From NCBI GenBank assembly GCA_023150375.1, contig JAKLLA010000023.1, positions 1 through 59,736 of the forward strand: 59,736 nt of DNA, given 5' to 3'. Position 1 is the stretch's first letter; each line of letters begins with the position of its first letter. The notes below the pieces were generated by a model. That model was not told the origin of the DNA and did not search any database. It worked only from the letters and a program-made list of their open reading frames with translations. Source of the DNA: Burkholderiaceae bacterium (GTDB lineage Bacteria > Pseudomonadota > Gammaproteobacteria > Burkholderiales > Burkholderiaceae_C). The translations under genes and the position numbers were made by a program. Shown here piece after piece: positions 38,082 to 47,031 of the stretch.

Positions 38082-38181
38082 GCAGGAAATTACACCACAG
38101 GGTCGTGACGTGCCCACCCTGCCGCGGGGCCGGCCCATTCCCCGGGATGCAGCGGACGCGCCCCCCGCCTAAAATCCAGGC

Positions 38182-39213
38182 ATGCTGGACGACCGCGCCA
38201 AGCTTCTGCTGACCACCCTGGTCGAGCGCTACATCGCCGACGGCCAGCCCGTGGGCTCGCGCACCCTGTCGAAGGCTCCCGGGCTGGAGCTGTCGCCTGC
38301 CACCATCCGCAACGTCATGGCCGACCTCGAGGAGCTCGGCCTGATCGCCAGCCCGCACACCTCGGCCGGGCGGGTGCCCACCGCACGCGGCTACCGGCTG
38401 TTCGTCGACAGCATGCTCACCGCGCGCGCGCCGACGTCCTTCAAGCCCTCCGAGATGGGCATGCCGGCGGACTTCGAGCCGCTGCAGCCCGACCAGCCCC
38501 GCCGCGTCATCGCCAATGCGGCGCACCTGCTGTCGAGCCTGTCGCACTTCGTCGGCGTGGTCACCGTGCCGCGCAAGCCGGGCGTCTTCCGCCACATGGA
38601 GTTCCTGCGTCTGGGCGAGCGGCGCGTGCTGCTCATCCTCGTCTCGGCCGACGGCGATGTGCAGAACCGGGTGCTCTTCACCGCGCAGGACTACAGCCAG
38701 GCGCAGCTGCAGGAGGCGACCCAGTACCTCAACGCCCACTGCGCCGGGCTGAGCATCGAGGCCATCCGCGAGCGCCTGAAGGGCGAGGTCGACGCGCTGC
38801 GCGCCGAGATCGCCGTGCTGATGCAGGCCGCGGTGCAGGCCGGCAGCGAGGCGATCGGCCAGGAGTCCGAGCAGGTGGTCATCGCCGGCGAGCGCAATCT
38901 GCTGGGCGTGCAGGACTTCGGCAGCGACCTGGGCTCGCTGCGCAAGATGTTCGACCTGTTCGAGCAGAAGGCGCAGATCCTGCGCCTGCTCGACGGCTCC
39001 AGCCGCGCCGACGGCGTGCGCATCTACATCGGCGGCGAAAGCGGTGTGGTGCCGATGGAGGAGCTCTCGGTGGTCTCCGCCCCCTACGAGGTCGACGGCC
39101 AGCTGGTCGGCACCCTGGGCGTGATCGGCCCCACCCGCATGCCCTACGACCGCATGATCCAGATCGTGGACATTACCGCACGTCTGGTGGGCAACGCGCT
39201 GAGCCAGAAGTGA
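38182..39213 (+). CDS. hrcA: Heat-inducible transcription repressor HrcA
   Basis: A 343-residue HrcA, the repressor of groESL/dnaK-type operons that binds CIRCE operators. The winged-helix N-terminus is present ([19 protein letters not shown]...[17 protein letters not shown]...[15 protein letters not shown]), as is the C-terminal GAF-like IYIGGESGV...[23 protein letters not shown]. The hexamer TAAAAT (38170-38175) ends 6 nt before the ATG, so the mRNA may be leaderless. No CIRCE sequence was seen upstream of this gene. Divergent from nadK. Confidence 0.97.
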   Translation: MLDDRAKLLLTTLVERYIADGQPVGSRTLSKAPGLELSPATIRNVMADLEELGLIASPHTSAGRVPTARGYRLFVDSMLTARAPTSFKPSEMGMPADFEPLQPDQPRRVIANAAHLLSSLSHFVGVVTVPRKPGVFRHMEFLRLGERRVLLILVSADGDVQNRVLFTAQDYSQAQLQEATQYLNAHCAGLSIEAIRERLKGEVDALRAEIAVLMQAAVQAGSEAIGQESEQVVIAGERNLLGVQDFGSDLGSLRKMFDLFEQKAQILRLLDGSSRADGVRIYIGGESGVVPMEELSVVSAPYEVDGQLVGTLGVIGPTRMPYDRMIQIVDITARLVGNALSQK

Positions 39214-39252
39214 AGCGGGTGCGGGCGCGCCGGATGCGGCTTCGGCACTGCC

Positions 39253-39258
39253 TACAAT
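39253..39258 (+). promoter_or_regulatory. -10 element of the CAT tRNA
   Basis: TACAAT 13 nt before the mature tRNA 5' end is an excellent -10 at the right distance for a tRNA promoter. The -35 at 17 nt spacing (39230-39235) is poor. Confidence 0.45.
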
Positions 39259-39271
39259 CCGCACCCGAAAG

Positions 39272-39350
<79 letters not shown>

Positions 39351-39359
39351 GCACATGCC

Positions 39360-39390
39360 GGCCCGACGCCCGTGAGGGTGTCGGGCCGTT
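39360..39390 (+). terminator. Terminator after the CAT tRNA
   Basis: GGCCCGACGCCC (39360-39371) pairs with GGGTGTCGGGCC (39376-39387) over 12 bp including one G-T pair, with a GTGA tetraloop, followed by GTTGTCGTT. The stem is strong and the tail moderately T-rich. Confidence 0.65.
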
Positions 39391-39545
39391 GTCGTTCGTG
39401 CCGGCTGCACCGGGCGCGTGTTGTCCGGTAACGGGGACATCCGGCCTGCTTTTCCGCCGACCGCCTCCCGCCTGCCTGCGCATCATTGCGGTGCATCGAT
39501 GCTGCCGGGCCGGTTGCGGCAGCGTCCCGGAAAAGGAAAACACGC

Positions 39546-41621
39546 ATGTCCACACCCCTGCCGCCGGTGGCCGGCCTGCAGGCGCTGCCTGCCGCTGCCG
39601 CGGGCCCGTCCGACCCGATCGCGCCCCCCCGCGACGAAGGCTTCTTTGCCTACCACGGCGTCTGGGCGCCGGGCGTGCGGCTGTTCCGCCGGCTCGACTT
39701 CGCGGCCAAGGCGCTGGTGATCTGCACCGCCCTGCTGCTGCCGCTGCTCCTGCTGCTGGCCTACCAGCTGCATCAGGAGGACGCGCAGGCCCGCCAGGCC
39801 CGCATGGCCGCCACCCGCGCCCAGGTGGAGACGGCGCACAGCGTGCTGGCCTGGGCGCATGCGCAGGAGCTCTCGGGCCGCTGGAGCCGCGCGCAGGCCC
39901 AGCAGGCCGCGCGCGAGGCCATCGCCCGGCTGCGCTACGGCGACGGCGAGTACTTCTGGATCAACGACATGCAGCCGCGCATGGTCATGCACCCCATCAA
40001 GCCCGAGCTGGACGGCCAGGCGGTGGGTGGCGTACGTGATCCGAACGGCGTGCCGCTGTTCGACCGCTTCGTGGCCACGGTGCGTGCCCAGGGCGAGGGC
40101 TACGTGGACTACCAGTGGCCGCGCCCGGGGGGCGGCGCAGCGGTCGACAAGATCTCCTACGTCAAGGGCTTCGCCCCCTGGGGCTGGGTGATCGGCTCCG
40201 GCGTCTACGCCGACGACCTGCGGCGGGCCGCGCAGCAGCGTCTGGGGATGGCGGCGGCCATCCTGCTGTTGTCTCTGGTGATGGCCGGCTACCTCTTCCT
40301 CAGCTTTTACCGCGTGATGGACGGCGGCCTGCGTGAAACCCGCCGCCACCTGCGCGCGATGACCGACGGCGACCTCACCACCTCACCCTCGCCCTGGGGC
40401 CGCGACGAACCTGCCCAGCTGATGCTCGAGTTGCGCCGCATGCAGGAGGCGCTGCGCCTGATGGTGCAGCACGTGCGCCAGTCCAGCGACGAGATCCTGC
40501 ACTCGAGCAGCGAGATCGCCACCGGCATGCACGACCTGTCGGCGCGCAGCGAACAGGCCGCAGCCAACCTGGAGCAGTCCGCCGCGGCGATGGAGCAGAT
40601 CGGCTCGACCGTGCGCAACACCGCCGAGCACACCCAGGAGGCCGCCGGCATGGCGCGCCACAACGCCCGCTGCGCCGACGCCGGCGGGCGCGTGATGGGC
40701 GATGTGGTGCAGACGATGGAGGGCATCCGCGCGGCCTCGGCGCGCATCGGCGAGATCATCGGCACCATCGATGGGCTGGCCTTCCAGACCAATCTGCTGG
40801 CACTCAATGCCGCGGTCGAGGCCGCCCGCGCCGGCGAGCAGGGCCGCGGTTTCGCGGTGGTGGCCGGCGAAGTGCGCAACCTGGCCGGGCGCAGCGCCCA
40901 GGCCGCGCGCGAGATCAAGCAGCTCATCGGCCAGAGCGTCGAGCAGGTGGCCAGCGGCACGGCCGTGGTGCGCCAGGCCGGCGGTGCGATCGGCGAGATC
41001 GTCGCCTCCTCGCAGCGTGTCGACCAGCTGCTCGACCACATCGCCACCGGTGCGCGCGAGCAGAGCAGCGGCATCGAGCAGATCGGCCTGGCCGTGCAGG
41101 AGCTCGACCGCGTCACCCAGCAGAATGCCGCGCTGGTGCAGGAAACCGCTGCGGCGTCCGCGGCCATGAAGGCGCAGGCCCGCCAGCTCGCCGAGGAGGT
41201 CAGCCGCTTCCGCCTGCCCGCGGGCAGCGCGAGCGCACCGGTGGCCGAGGTGCTCGCCGAGCCGGGCGAGGCCTTCGACTTCGATGCCGCCATCGAGGCG
41301 CACCGGCAGTGGAAGGTCAAGCTGCGCCGCGCCATCGCCGGGCAGGAGACCCTCGATGTCGAGACCCTCTGCCGCGACGACCGCTGCCCGCTGGGCCGCT
41401 GGCTGCACGGCCCGGGCGGTGCGCGCTGGGGCAGCCGGCCGCTGTTCGGCGCGCTGCTCGACACCCACGCGCAGTTCCACCGCACCGCCGGCGAGGCCGC
41501 GGCCGCGATCAACGCGCGCCGCTACGACGACGCGGAGCGCCAGATCGGCGCCGGCTCACGCTTCGCCCAGGTCTCCACCGAAGTGGTGACCCTGCTCACG
41601 CGGGCGCGGCGTGAGCTTTGA
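39546..41621 (+). CDS. Methyl-accepting chemotaxis protein with Cache and CZB domains
   Basis: A 691-residue chemoreceptor. Transmembrane helices are near 56-75 and 236-256; the periplasmic part between them is a single Cache-type domain ([20 protein letters not shown]..., [14 protein letters not shown]). A short HAMP region follows, then the MCP signalling hairpin with [27 protein letters not shown] near 415-440. The C-terminus (about 575-691) is a CZB zinc-binding domain with [20 protein letters not shown] and THAQFH, supplying the His/Cys ligands. ATG 39546 has AAGGA 8 nt upstream. No che genes are adjacent. The periplasmic signal is unknown; the CZB suggests additional sensing of zinc or of oxidants through the zinc-bound Cys. 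Confidence 0.93.
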   Translation: MSTPLPPVAGLQALPAAAAGPSDPIAPPRDEGFFAYHGVWAPGVRLFRRLDFAAKALVICTALLLPLLLLLAYQLHQEDAQARQARMAATRAQVETAHSVLAWAHAQELSGRWSRAQAQQAAREAIARLRYGDGEYFWINDMQPRMVMHPIKPELDGQAVGGVRDPNGVPLFDRFVATVRAQGEGYVDYQWPRPGGGAAVDKISYVKGFAPWGWVIGSGVYADDLRRAAQQRLGMAAAILLLSLVMAGYLFLSFYRVMDGGLRETRRHLRAMTDGDLTTSPSPWGRDEPAQLMLELRRMQEALRLMVQHVRQSSDEILHSSSEIATGMHDLSARSEQAAANLEQSAAAMEQIGSTVRNTAEHTQEAAGMARHNARCADAGGRVMGDVVQTMEGIRAASARIGEIIGTIDGLAFQTNLLALNAAVEAARAGEQGRGFAVVAGEVRNLAGRSAQAAREIKQLIGQSVEQVASGTAVVRQAGGAIGEIVASSQRVDQLLDHIATGAREQSSGIEQIGLAVQELDRVTQQNAALVQETAAASAAMKAQARQLAEEVSRFRLPAGSASAPVAEVLAEPGEAFDFDAAIEAHRQWKVKLRRAIAGQETLDVETLCRDDRCPLGRWLHGPGGARWGSRPLFGALLDTHAQFHRTAGEAAAAINARRYDDAERQIGAGSRFAQVSTEVVTLLTRARREL

Positions 41622-41636
41622 GGCGGCTGCCGCGCC

Positions 41637-42119
41637 TCAGGTGATGCGGTAGAAGTCCAGCTTCACGCGGTCCGCCTCGCGCTGGCCCACGGCCAGGGCC
41701 ATCACGCGGTTCAGGTGCAGCCAGGCCGGCGCGCCGGTGGTGAAGCGCACCAGGGTGCGGAAGAAGTATTCGTCGCGTGCCACCGCCTCGCCGCGTGCCA
41801 GCCGCGCCATCACCTGCGCCGGGCCGTGGCGCAGGCCGTCGCTCTGCACCTCGATCAGGGCGCCGTCGTCGGTCCGGATCACGTAGTGCGCCGCGATCTC
41901 CAGCACGCCGTCGGCGCGCAGGACCTGCCAGTCCACGCCGCCTTCGAGCACGCTGCCGCTGAGTTCTGGGCCCCGCACGGTGCCGCCGCGCAGCGGCACA
42001 TAGCGGCGCTCGCCGTGCTTGGCCGGCCCGAGGCTGACCAGGGCGTCCACTTCGCAGACCACCTGGGTCATCGGCAGCAGTGGCGGGGGAGGGGGCAGCA
42101 GGGAGCTCATGGGCGACAT
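41637..42119 (-). CDS. DUF3237 family protein
   Basis: A 160-residue protein of the DUF3237 beta-barrel family: VCEVDALVSLGPAKHGERRYVPLRGGTVRGPELSGSVLEGGVDWQ, then the typical EYFFRTLVRFTTGAPAWLHLNRVMALAVG end. The function of the family is not established. Three Met codons (42119, 42110, 42071) are possible starts; the Pro-run SLLPPPPPLLP favours a shorter protein starting MTQVVCEV, but the longest is kept. Convergent with the chemoreceptor gene and divergent from a LuxR-type regulator. Confidence 0.8.
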   Translation of the reverse strand: MSPMSSLLPPPPPLLPMTQVVCEVDALVSLGPAKHGERRYVPLRGGTVRGPELSGSVLEGGVDWQVLRADGVLEIAAHYVIRTDDGALIEVQSDGLRHGPAQVMARLARGEAVARDEYFFRTLVRFTTGAPAWLHLNRVMALAVGQREADRVKLDFYRIT

Positions 42120-42275
42120 TCCGGCGACGTCCTGGCCGCCTCGGGGCGGCTTCCGGGGGCAATGTCCGCAGGCTCGCCAGAGTGCGGCTTGCGGGTCAGT
42201 GGGGATGGAAGGGCAATGCGTATGCGCCGATCATCCGCTCCGGCGCCGCAGCAGGGGTCATCCGAGAGGATGACG

Positions 42276-43124
42276 ATGCGCTGTGCGCCTCGCGCCACGT
42301 CTGCCCTGCCACCTCTTCGACTCCTCATGAACGTCTGGGCCCTGCCCCTGAATTCGGCGCCGGCCTGGGCGGCCGGCCTGGGTGCGCTGGTCGGCGCGAT
42401 CGGTGCACCGGACTTCGCCACCCAGGCGCTGGCGGCGCTCCACCAGGCCCAGCTGCGTGCGGCGTCCTGGTCGGTCTACCAGGTCTGGCGGGACCGGGCG
42501 CCGGTGCTGCACCTGTCGGGCAGCGTGGGCGTGGCCGACACCACGCGCGACTGCTTCGCGGCCTACCACCGCGGCCTGTACCGGCACGATCACAGTTTCG
42601 ACGCCGTGCGCCCCGGCCACGCCGCCGTGCTGCGCATGCACGCCGACGAGGCTCCCAGCCAGGACCACCGCGAGGCGATCTACCTGCGCCATGGCGTGGT
42701 CGAGCGCCTGTCGGTGGTGAGCCGGCAGGACGACGATGCGGTGTTCGCCGTCAACCTCTACCACCACGCGCACCAGGGGCGGTTCCAGGACGGCGAGATC
42801 GAGGCCTTCGCCGCCGCCTCGCCCCTGCTGCTGGCCTGCGTGCAGCGCCACCTGCGGCTGGCGCCGGCCGCGTCGCCGGGCGCCCCGGAGCCGGTGGCCG
42901 ATCTGCGCGCCGCCCTGCAGGCGCGCTGTGCCGCGCTGACCGAGCGCGAGCTCGACGTCTGCGAGCGCCTGCTGCGCGGCTGGAGCTACGACGGCATCGC
43001 GGCCGACCTGGGGCTGTCGCTGGCGACGGTCAAGACCTACCGGGCGCGTGCCTTCGACCGCCTGGGCATGCACTTCAAGAGCGAGCTTTTCGCCGCCTTC
43101 CTGCCGGGCCGGCGCGTCCCGTAG
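42276..43124 (+). CDS. LuxR-family transcriptional regulator
   Basis: A 282-residue regulator with a C-terminal LuxR helix-turn-helix (LTERELDVCERLLRGWSYDGIAADLGLSLATVKTYRARAFDRLGM...). The N-terminal ~200 residues form an unassigned sensory domain with several His/Asp pairs (YHRGLYRHDHSFDAV, NLYHHAHQG). The ATG at 42276 is chosen because AGAGGA is 5 nt upstream; MNVWALP at 42327 is an alternative without a ribosome site. Divergent from the DUF3237 gene and upstream of a Bug-type binding protein, its probable targets. Confidence 0.82.
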   Translation: MRCAPRATSALPPLRLLMNVWALPLNSAPAWAAGLGALVGAIGAPDFATQALAALHQAQLRAASWSVYQVWRDRAPVLHLSGSVGVADTTRDCFAAYHRGLYRHDHSFDAVRPGHAAVLRMHADEAPSQDHREAIYLRHGVVERLSVVSRQDDDAVFAVNLYHHAHQGRFQDGEIEAFAAASPLLLACVQRHLRLAPAASPGAPEPVADLRAALQARCAALTERELDVCERLLRGWSYDGIAADLGLSLATVKTYRARAFDRLGMHFKSELFAAFLPGRRVP

Positions 43125-43248
43125 CCCCGACTCCTGCGCCTGCGCCTGTCCACCTCTCGGATGACAGTTCGGCGCGGCCCGCCCCGGCACACTGCAACGC
43201 GACAGCGGGGCCCGCGGTGCGGCCCTGCAGCGAACCAGGAGACTGCCG

Positions 43249-44238
43249 ATGATCACCCGCCGCCTTGCCGTCACGGCGCTGGCCCAGGCCGTTCTGGCCT
43301 TCGGAGCCCTCGCCGCCGCCGCATCCGCTTCCGCCCAGACCTTCCCGGACCGCCCGCTCAAGCTCGTGGTCGGCTTCCCGCCCGGGTCCGGCCCCGATGT
43401 GGTGGCCCGCCACCTCGGCCAGAAGCTGGCCGAGCAGCTGCGCCAGCAGGTGGTGGTGGACAACCGTGCCGGTGCGGGCGGGCAGATCGCCGCCCAGGCC
43501 GTGGCGCGTGCGCCGGCCGACGGCTACACCCTCCTGCTGGGCGAGCTGGGCTCCATCAGCATCTCGCCGGCCACCTACAGCAAGCTGCCCTACGACCCGC
43601 CGAAGGATTTCCAGGGCGTGAGCGAAGTGGTGCGCTCCGACTTCGCGCTGGTGGTGCCCGCCACTTCGCCGACCCAGAGCGTGGCCGAGTTCGTGGCTGC
43701 CGCCCGGGCGCAGAAGGACCGGGTCAACTTCGGCACCTTCGGGGCCGGCACGCCGGGCCACTTCGGCGCGGAGGTCTTCGCCGACCTGGCCGGCTTCAAG
43801 GTGGAGTCGGTGCACTACCGCTCCACCGGCGATGCGATCACCGCGATCATCGCGGGCGACGTGAAGGGCGCCTTCGTCTCCACCGCGCTGGCCACCGCAC
43901 AGGTCAAGGGCGGCAAGATGCGTGCGCTGGCGACCACGGCGTCCCAGCGCCTGGCCGTGCTGCCGGAGGTGCCTACCTTCACCGAGGCGGGCTATCCGAA
44001 GGCCGACTTCGCCTCCTGGTTCGCGGTGCTGGTGCCCGCGGCGACGCCGGGCCCGGTGGTCGACCTGCTCAACCGCCAGATCGTGACGGCCCTGCAGAGC
44101 CCGGAGCTGCGCCAGAAGCTGCAGGAGGCCGGGTTCAACGTCATCGGCAGCTCCCGTGCCGACACCGAACGCATGCTGAAGGCCGAGGCGGCCCGCTGGG
44201 CCGGCATCGTCAAGGCGTCGGGCTTCAAGGCCGACTGA
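43249..44238 (+). CDS. Tripartite tricarboxylate-type (Bug) solute-binding protein
   Basis: A 329-residue periplasmic binding protein of the Bug/TctC family. The signal peptide ends ASASAQ; the mature start TFPDRPLKLVVGFPPGSGPDVVAR and the RAGAGGQIAAQAVARAPADGYTLLL segment are family hallmarks. AGGAG lies before the ATG. No TctA/TctB membrane genes are nearby, as is common for the many orphan Bug genes of Burkholderiales. The ligand is unknown; the setting suggests a carboxylate linked to aromatic catabolism. Convergent with the IclR gene. Confidence 0.9.
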   Translation: MITRRLAVTALAQAVLAFGALAAAASASAQTFPDRPLKLVVGFPPGSGPDVVARHLGQKLAEQLRQQVVVDNRAGAGGQIAAQAVARAPADGYTLLLGELGSISISPATYSKLPYDPPKDFQGVSEVVRSDFALVVPATSPTQSVAEFVAAARAQKDRVNFGTFGAGTPGHFGAEVFADLAGFKVESVHYRSTGDAITAIIAGDVKGAFVSTALATAQVKGGKMRALATTASQRLAVLPEVPTFTEAGYPKADFASWFAVLVPAATPGPVVDLLNRQIVTALQSPELRQKLQEAGFNVIGSSRADTERMLKAEAARWAGIVKASGFKAD

Positions 44239-44259
44239 GCCTGCACCGCCGGGCGCCTT

Positions 44260-45078
44260 TCAGTCCTGCGCCCGCAGCAGCGCCTCGATGCGCTGCGCGG
44301 TAGCCAGCAGGCGCGGCAGGAACTGCTGCGTCATCTGCGTCACCGGCGTGCGGGCGACCTGCCCGCTGATGTTGATCGCCGCCACCACCCGACCGCTGCG
44401 GTGCACGATGGGGGCGGCCATCGACACCAGGCCTTCCTCCAGCTCGCCGTCCACCAGCGCCCAGCCCTGGGCGCGTACGCGCTGCAGCTCGGCATGCAGG
44501 GCGGCCCGGTCGGTCAGGGTGCGCGCGGTGTGCGCGGCCAGCGTCATGCGGTTCAGGCGCTGCGTCAGCGTGGCCTCGTCCAGGCCGGCCAGCAGCACCC
44601 GGCCCATCGAGGTGCAGTGCGCCGGCAGCCGGCTGCCCACGCCCAGGTTGATCGCCATGATCTTGCCGGCCGGCACGCGCAGCACGTAGACGATGTCGTC
44701 GCCCTCCAGCACTGCGGCCGAGCAGGACTCGCCGATCTCGCGCACCAGCGCCTCCATGTCGGGCTGGGCCAGGTGCCACAGCGGCTGCGAGCTGAGGTAG
44801 GCGAAGCCCAGCTCGAGCACCTTGGCCGTCAGCCGGAACTGCCGCCCGTCGCTTTCCACGTAGCCCAGCTGCTGCAGCGTCAGCAGGATGCGCCGCGCCC
44901 CGGCGCGCGTCAGGCCGGCGCGCTCGGCCGCTTCGCTGAGCGTCTGCGCCGGCGCATGGGCGCCGAAGCTGCGCAGCACGGCCAGCCCGCGCGCGAAGGA
45001 CTGCACATAGCTGTCGCCCGGCCGGGGCGTGCCGTCGTCGCCGGCTGCATTGACAGGCTCGGAAGGGGTCTCTAGCAT
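44260..45078 (-). CDS. IclR-family regulator, PcaR/PcaU/PobR type
   Basis: A 272-residue IclR regulator. The winged helix (about 23-84) has SYVQSFARGLAVLRSFG and TLSEAAERAGLTRAGARRILLTLQQLGYV; the effector domain follows (PAHCTSMGRVLLAGL, INISGQVARTPVTQM). These phrases match the beta-ketoadipate regulators PcaR/PcaU. It is divergent from a pcaF-type thiolase gene across a perfect operator-like palindrome (45100-45120), so it most likely controls that gene and itself in response to a catabolic intermediate. Confidence 0.92.
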   Translation of the reverse strand: MLETPSEPVNAAGDDGTPRPGDSYVQSFARGLAVLRSFGAHAPAQTLSEAAERAGLTRAGARRILLTLQQLGYVESDGRQFRLTAKVLELGFAYLSSQPLWHLAQPDMEALVREIGESCSAAVLEGDDIVYVLRVPAGKIMAINLGVGSRLPAHCTSMGRVLLAGLDEATLTQRLNRMTLAAHTARTLTDRAALHAELQRVRAQGWALVDGELEEGLVSMAAPIVHRSGRVVAAINISGQVARTPVTQMTQQFLPRLLATAQRIEALLRAQD

Positions 45079-45099
45079 GCCGTGTTCTTTCCAAGAATG

Positions 45100-45120
45100 G
45101 ATGTTCGAATTGCGAACATC
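45100..45120. promoter_or_regulatory. IclR-type operator palindrome
   Basis: GATGTTCG (45100-45107) and CGAACATC (45113-45120) are perfect inverted arms around a 5-nt AATTG spacer. The inner GTTCG...CGAAC agrees with known PcaR/PcaU-type operators. It lies 22 nt from the regulator start and 94 nt from the thiolase start. Confidence 0.75.
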
Positions 45121-45213
45121 GCCATCCTACCCCAACGACGACCCGTCCCCAGGCCCCGGACCGCGCCTGCGGGGCGGGGCCCGGCCGGCCCCGTCGCCGG
45201 CCCTGGAGACTGC

Positions 45214-46422
<1,209 letters not shown>

Positions 46423-46487
46423 TCACAGGATGAGGCTTGGCCGGGCGCCATGCTGCGAAGCGTCGGCGCCCATGCCACACTGACCGC

Positions 46488-46913
46488 ATGAACCGCATCC
46501 ACACCTACCCGCTGCGGGTGGAGTTCGGCGACTGCGACCCGGCGCAGATCGTCTGGTTTCCGAACTACTTCCGCTGGGCCGATGCCGCCAGCCGGCACTT
46601 CTTCATCCAGTGCGGCCTGCCGAGCTGGAAGGTCAGCGAGGCCGAACGCGGCATCATCGGCACGCCGCTGGTGGACACCCACGCGCGCTTCCTGCGCCCG
46701 GCCTCCTACGGCGACCAGCTGCACATCGACAGTTTCGTGCCCGAATGGCGGCGCAAGAGCTTCGTGATGCGCCACAGCGTGCGACGCGGTGAGGAAACGC
46801 TCTGCGAGGTCACCGAGGTGCGCGTCTTCGCCCGCCGCAAGGGCGACGGCCGCGACCCGCACGCCATCGAGGCGGTGCCGGTGCCGGAGGACTGGCGCGC
46901 GCTGTGCGAGTGA
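46488..46913 (+). CDS. 4-hydroxybenzoyl-CoA thioesterase (hotdog fold)
   Basis: A 141-residue hotdog thioesterase closely resembling the Pseudomonas-type 4-hydroxybenzoyl-CoA thioesterase: VEFGDCDPAQIVWFPNYF, with the catalytic Asp at position 17 as in that enzyme, then CGLPSWKVSEAERGIIGTP and EWRRKSFVMRHSV. It would hydrolyse aromatic acyl-CoA to the free acid and CoA. It follows pcaF by 65 nt and may be co-transcribed. In this setting it could release CoA from dead-end hydroxybenzoyl-CoA esters or supply 4-hydroxybenzoate. Confidence 0.9.
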   Translation: MNRIHTYPLRVEFGDCDPAQIVWFPNYFRWADAASRHFFIQCGLPSWKVSEAERGIIGTPLVDTHARFLRPASYGDQLHIDSFVPEWRRKSFVMRHSVRRGEETLCEVTEVRVFARRKGDGRDPHAIEAVPVPEDWRALCE

Positions 46914-46986
46914 GCTGCGAGCCAGGGTCCCGCCCCTGCCCGGGTGGCTCCGGATTCACCGATCCCACGACAACGATCCCATGACA

Positions 46987-47008
46987 AACGCCCGCGGCAG
47001 CGGGCGTT
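46987..47008. terminator. Bidirectional terminator between thioesterase and CoA-ligase genes
   Basis: AACGCCCGC (46987-46995) and GCGGGCGTT (47000-47008) form a perfect 9-bp stem with a GGCA loop between two convergent genes. The minus-strand side is followed by TTGTCAT, the plus-strand side by GTCGACTTC. Confidence 0.65.
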
Positions 47009-47031
47009 GTCGACTTCGGCGGGGCGCCGCC

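Noticed and set aside
38082-38181. A CIRCE operator before hrcA.
   Set aside because: The TTAGCACTC/GAGTGCTAA pattern was looked for and is not present in this spacer.
45082-45213. A longer start for the thiolase gene 44 codons upstream.
   Set aside because: It would place coding sequence over the IclR operator and add a non-homologous Pro/Arg-rich stretch; ATG 45214 has a ribosome site and the family N-terminus.
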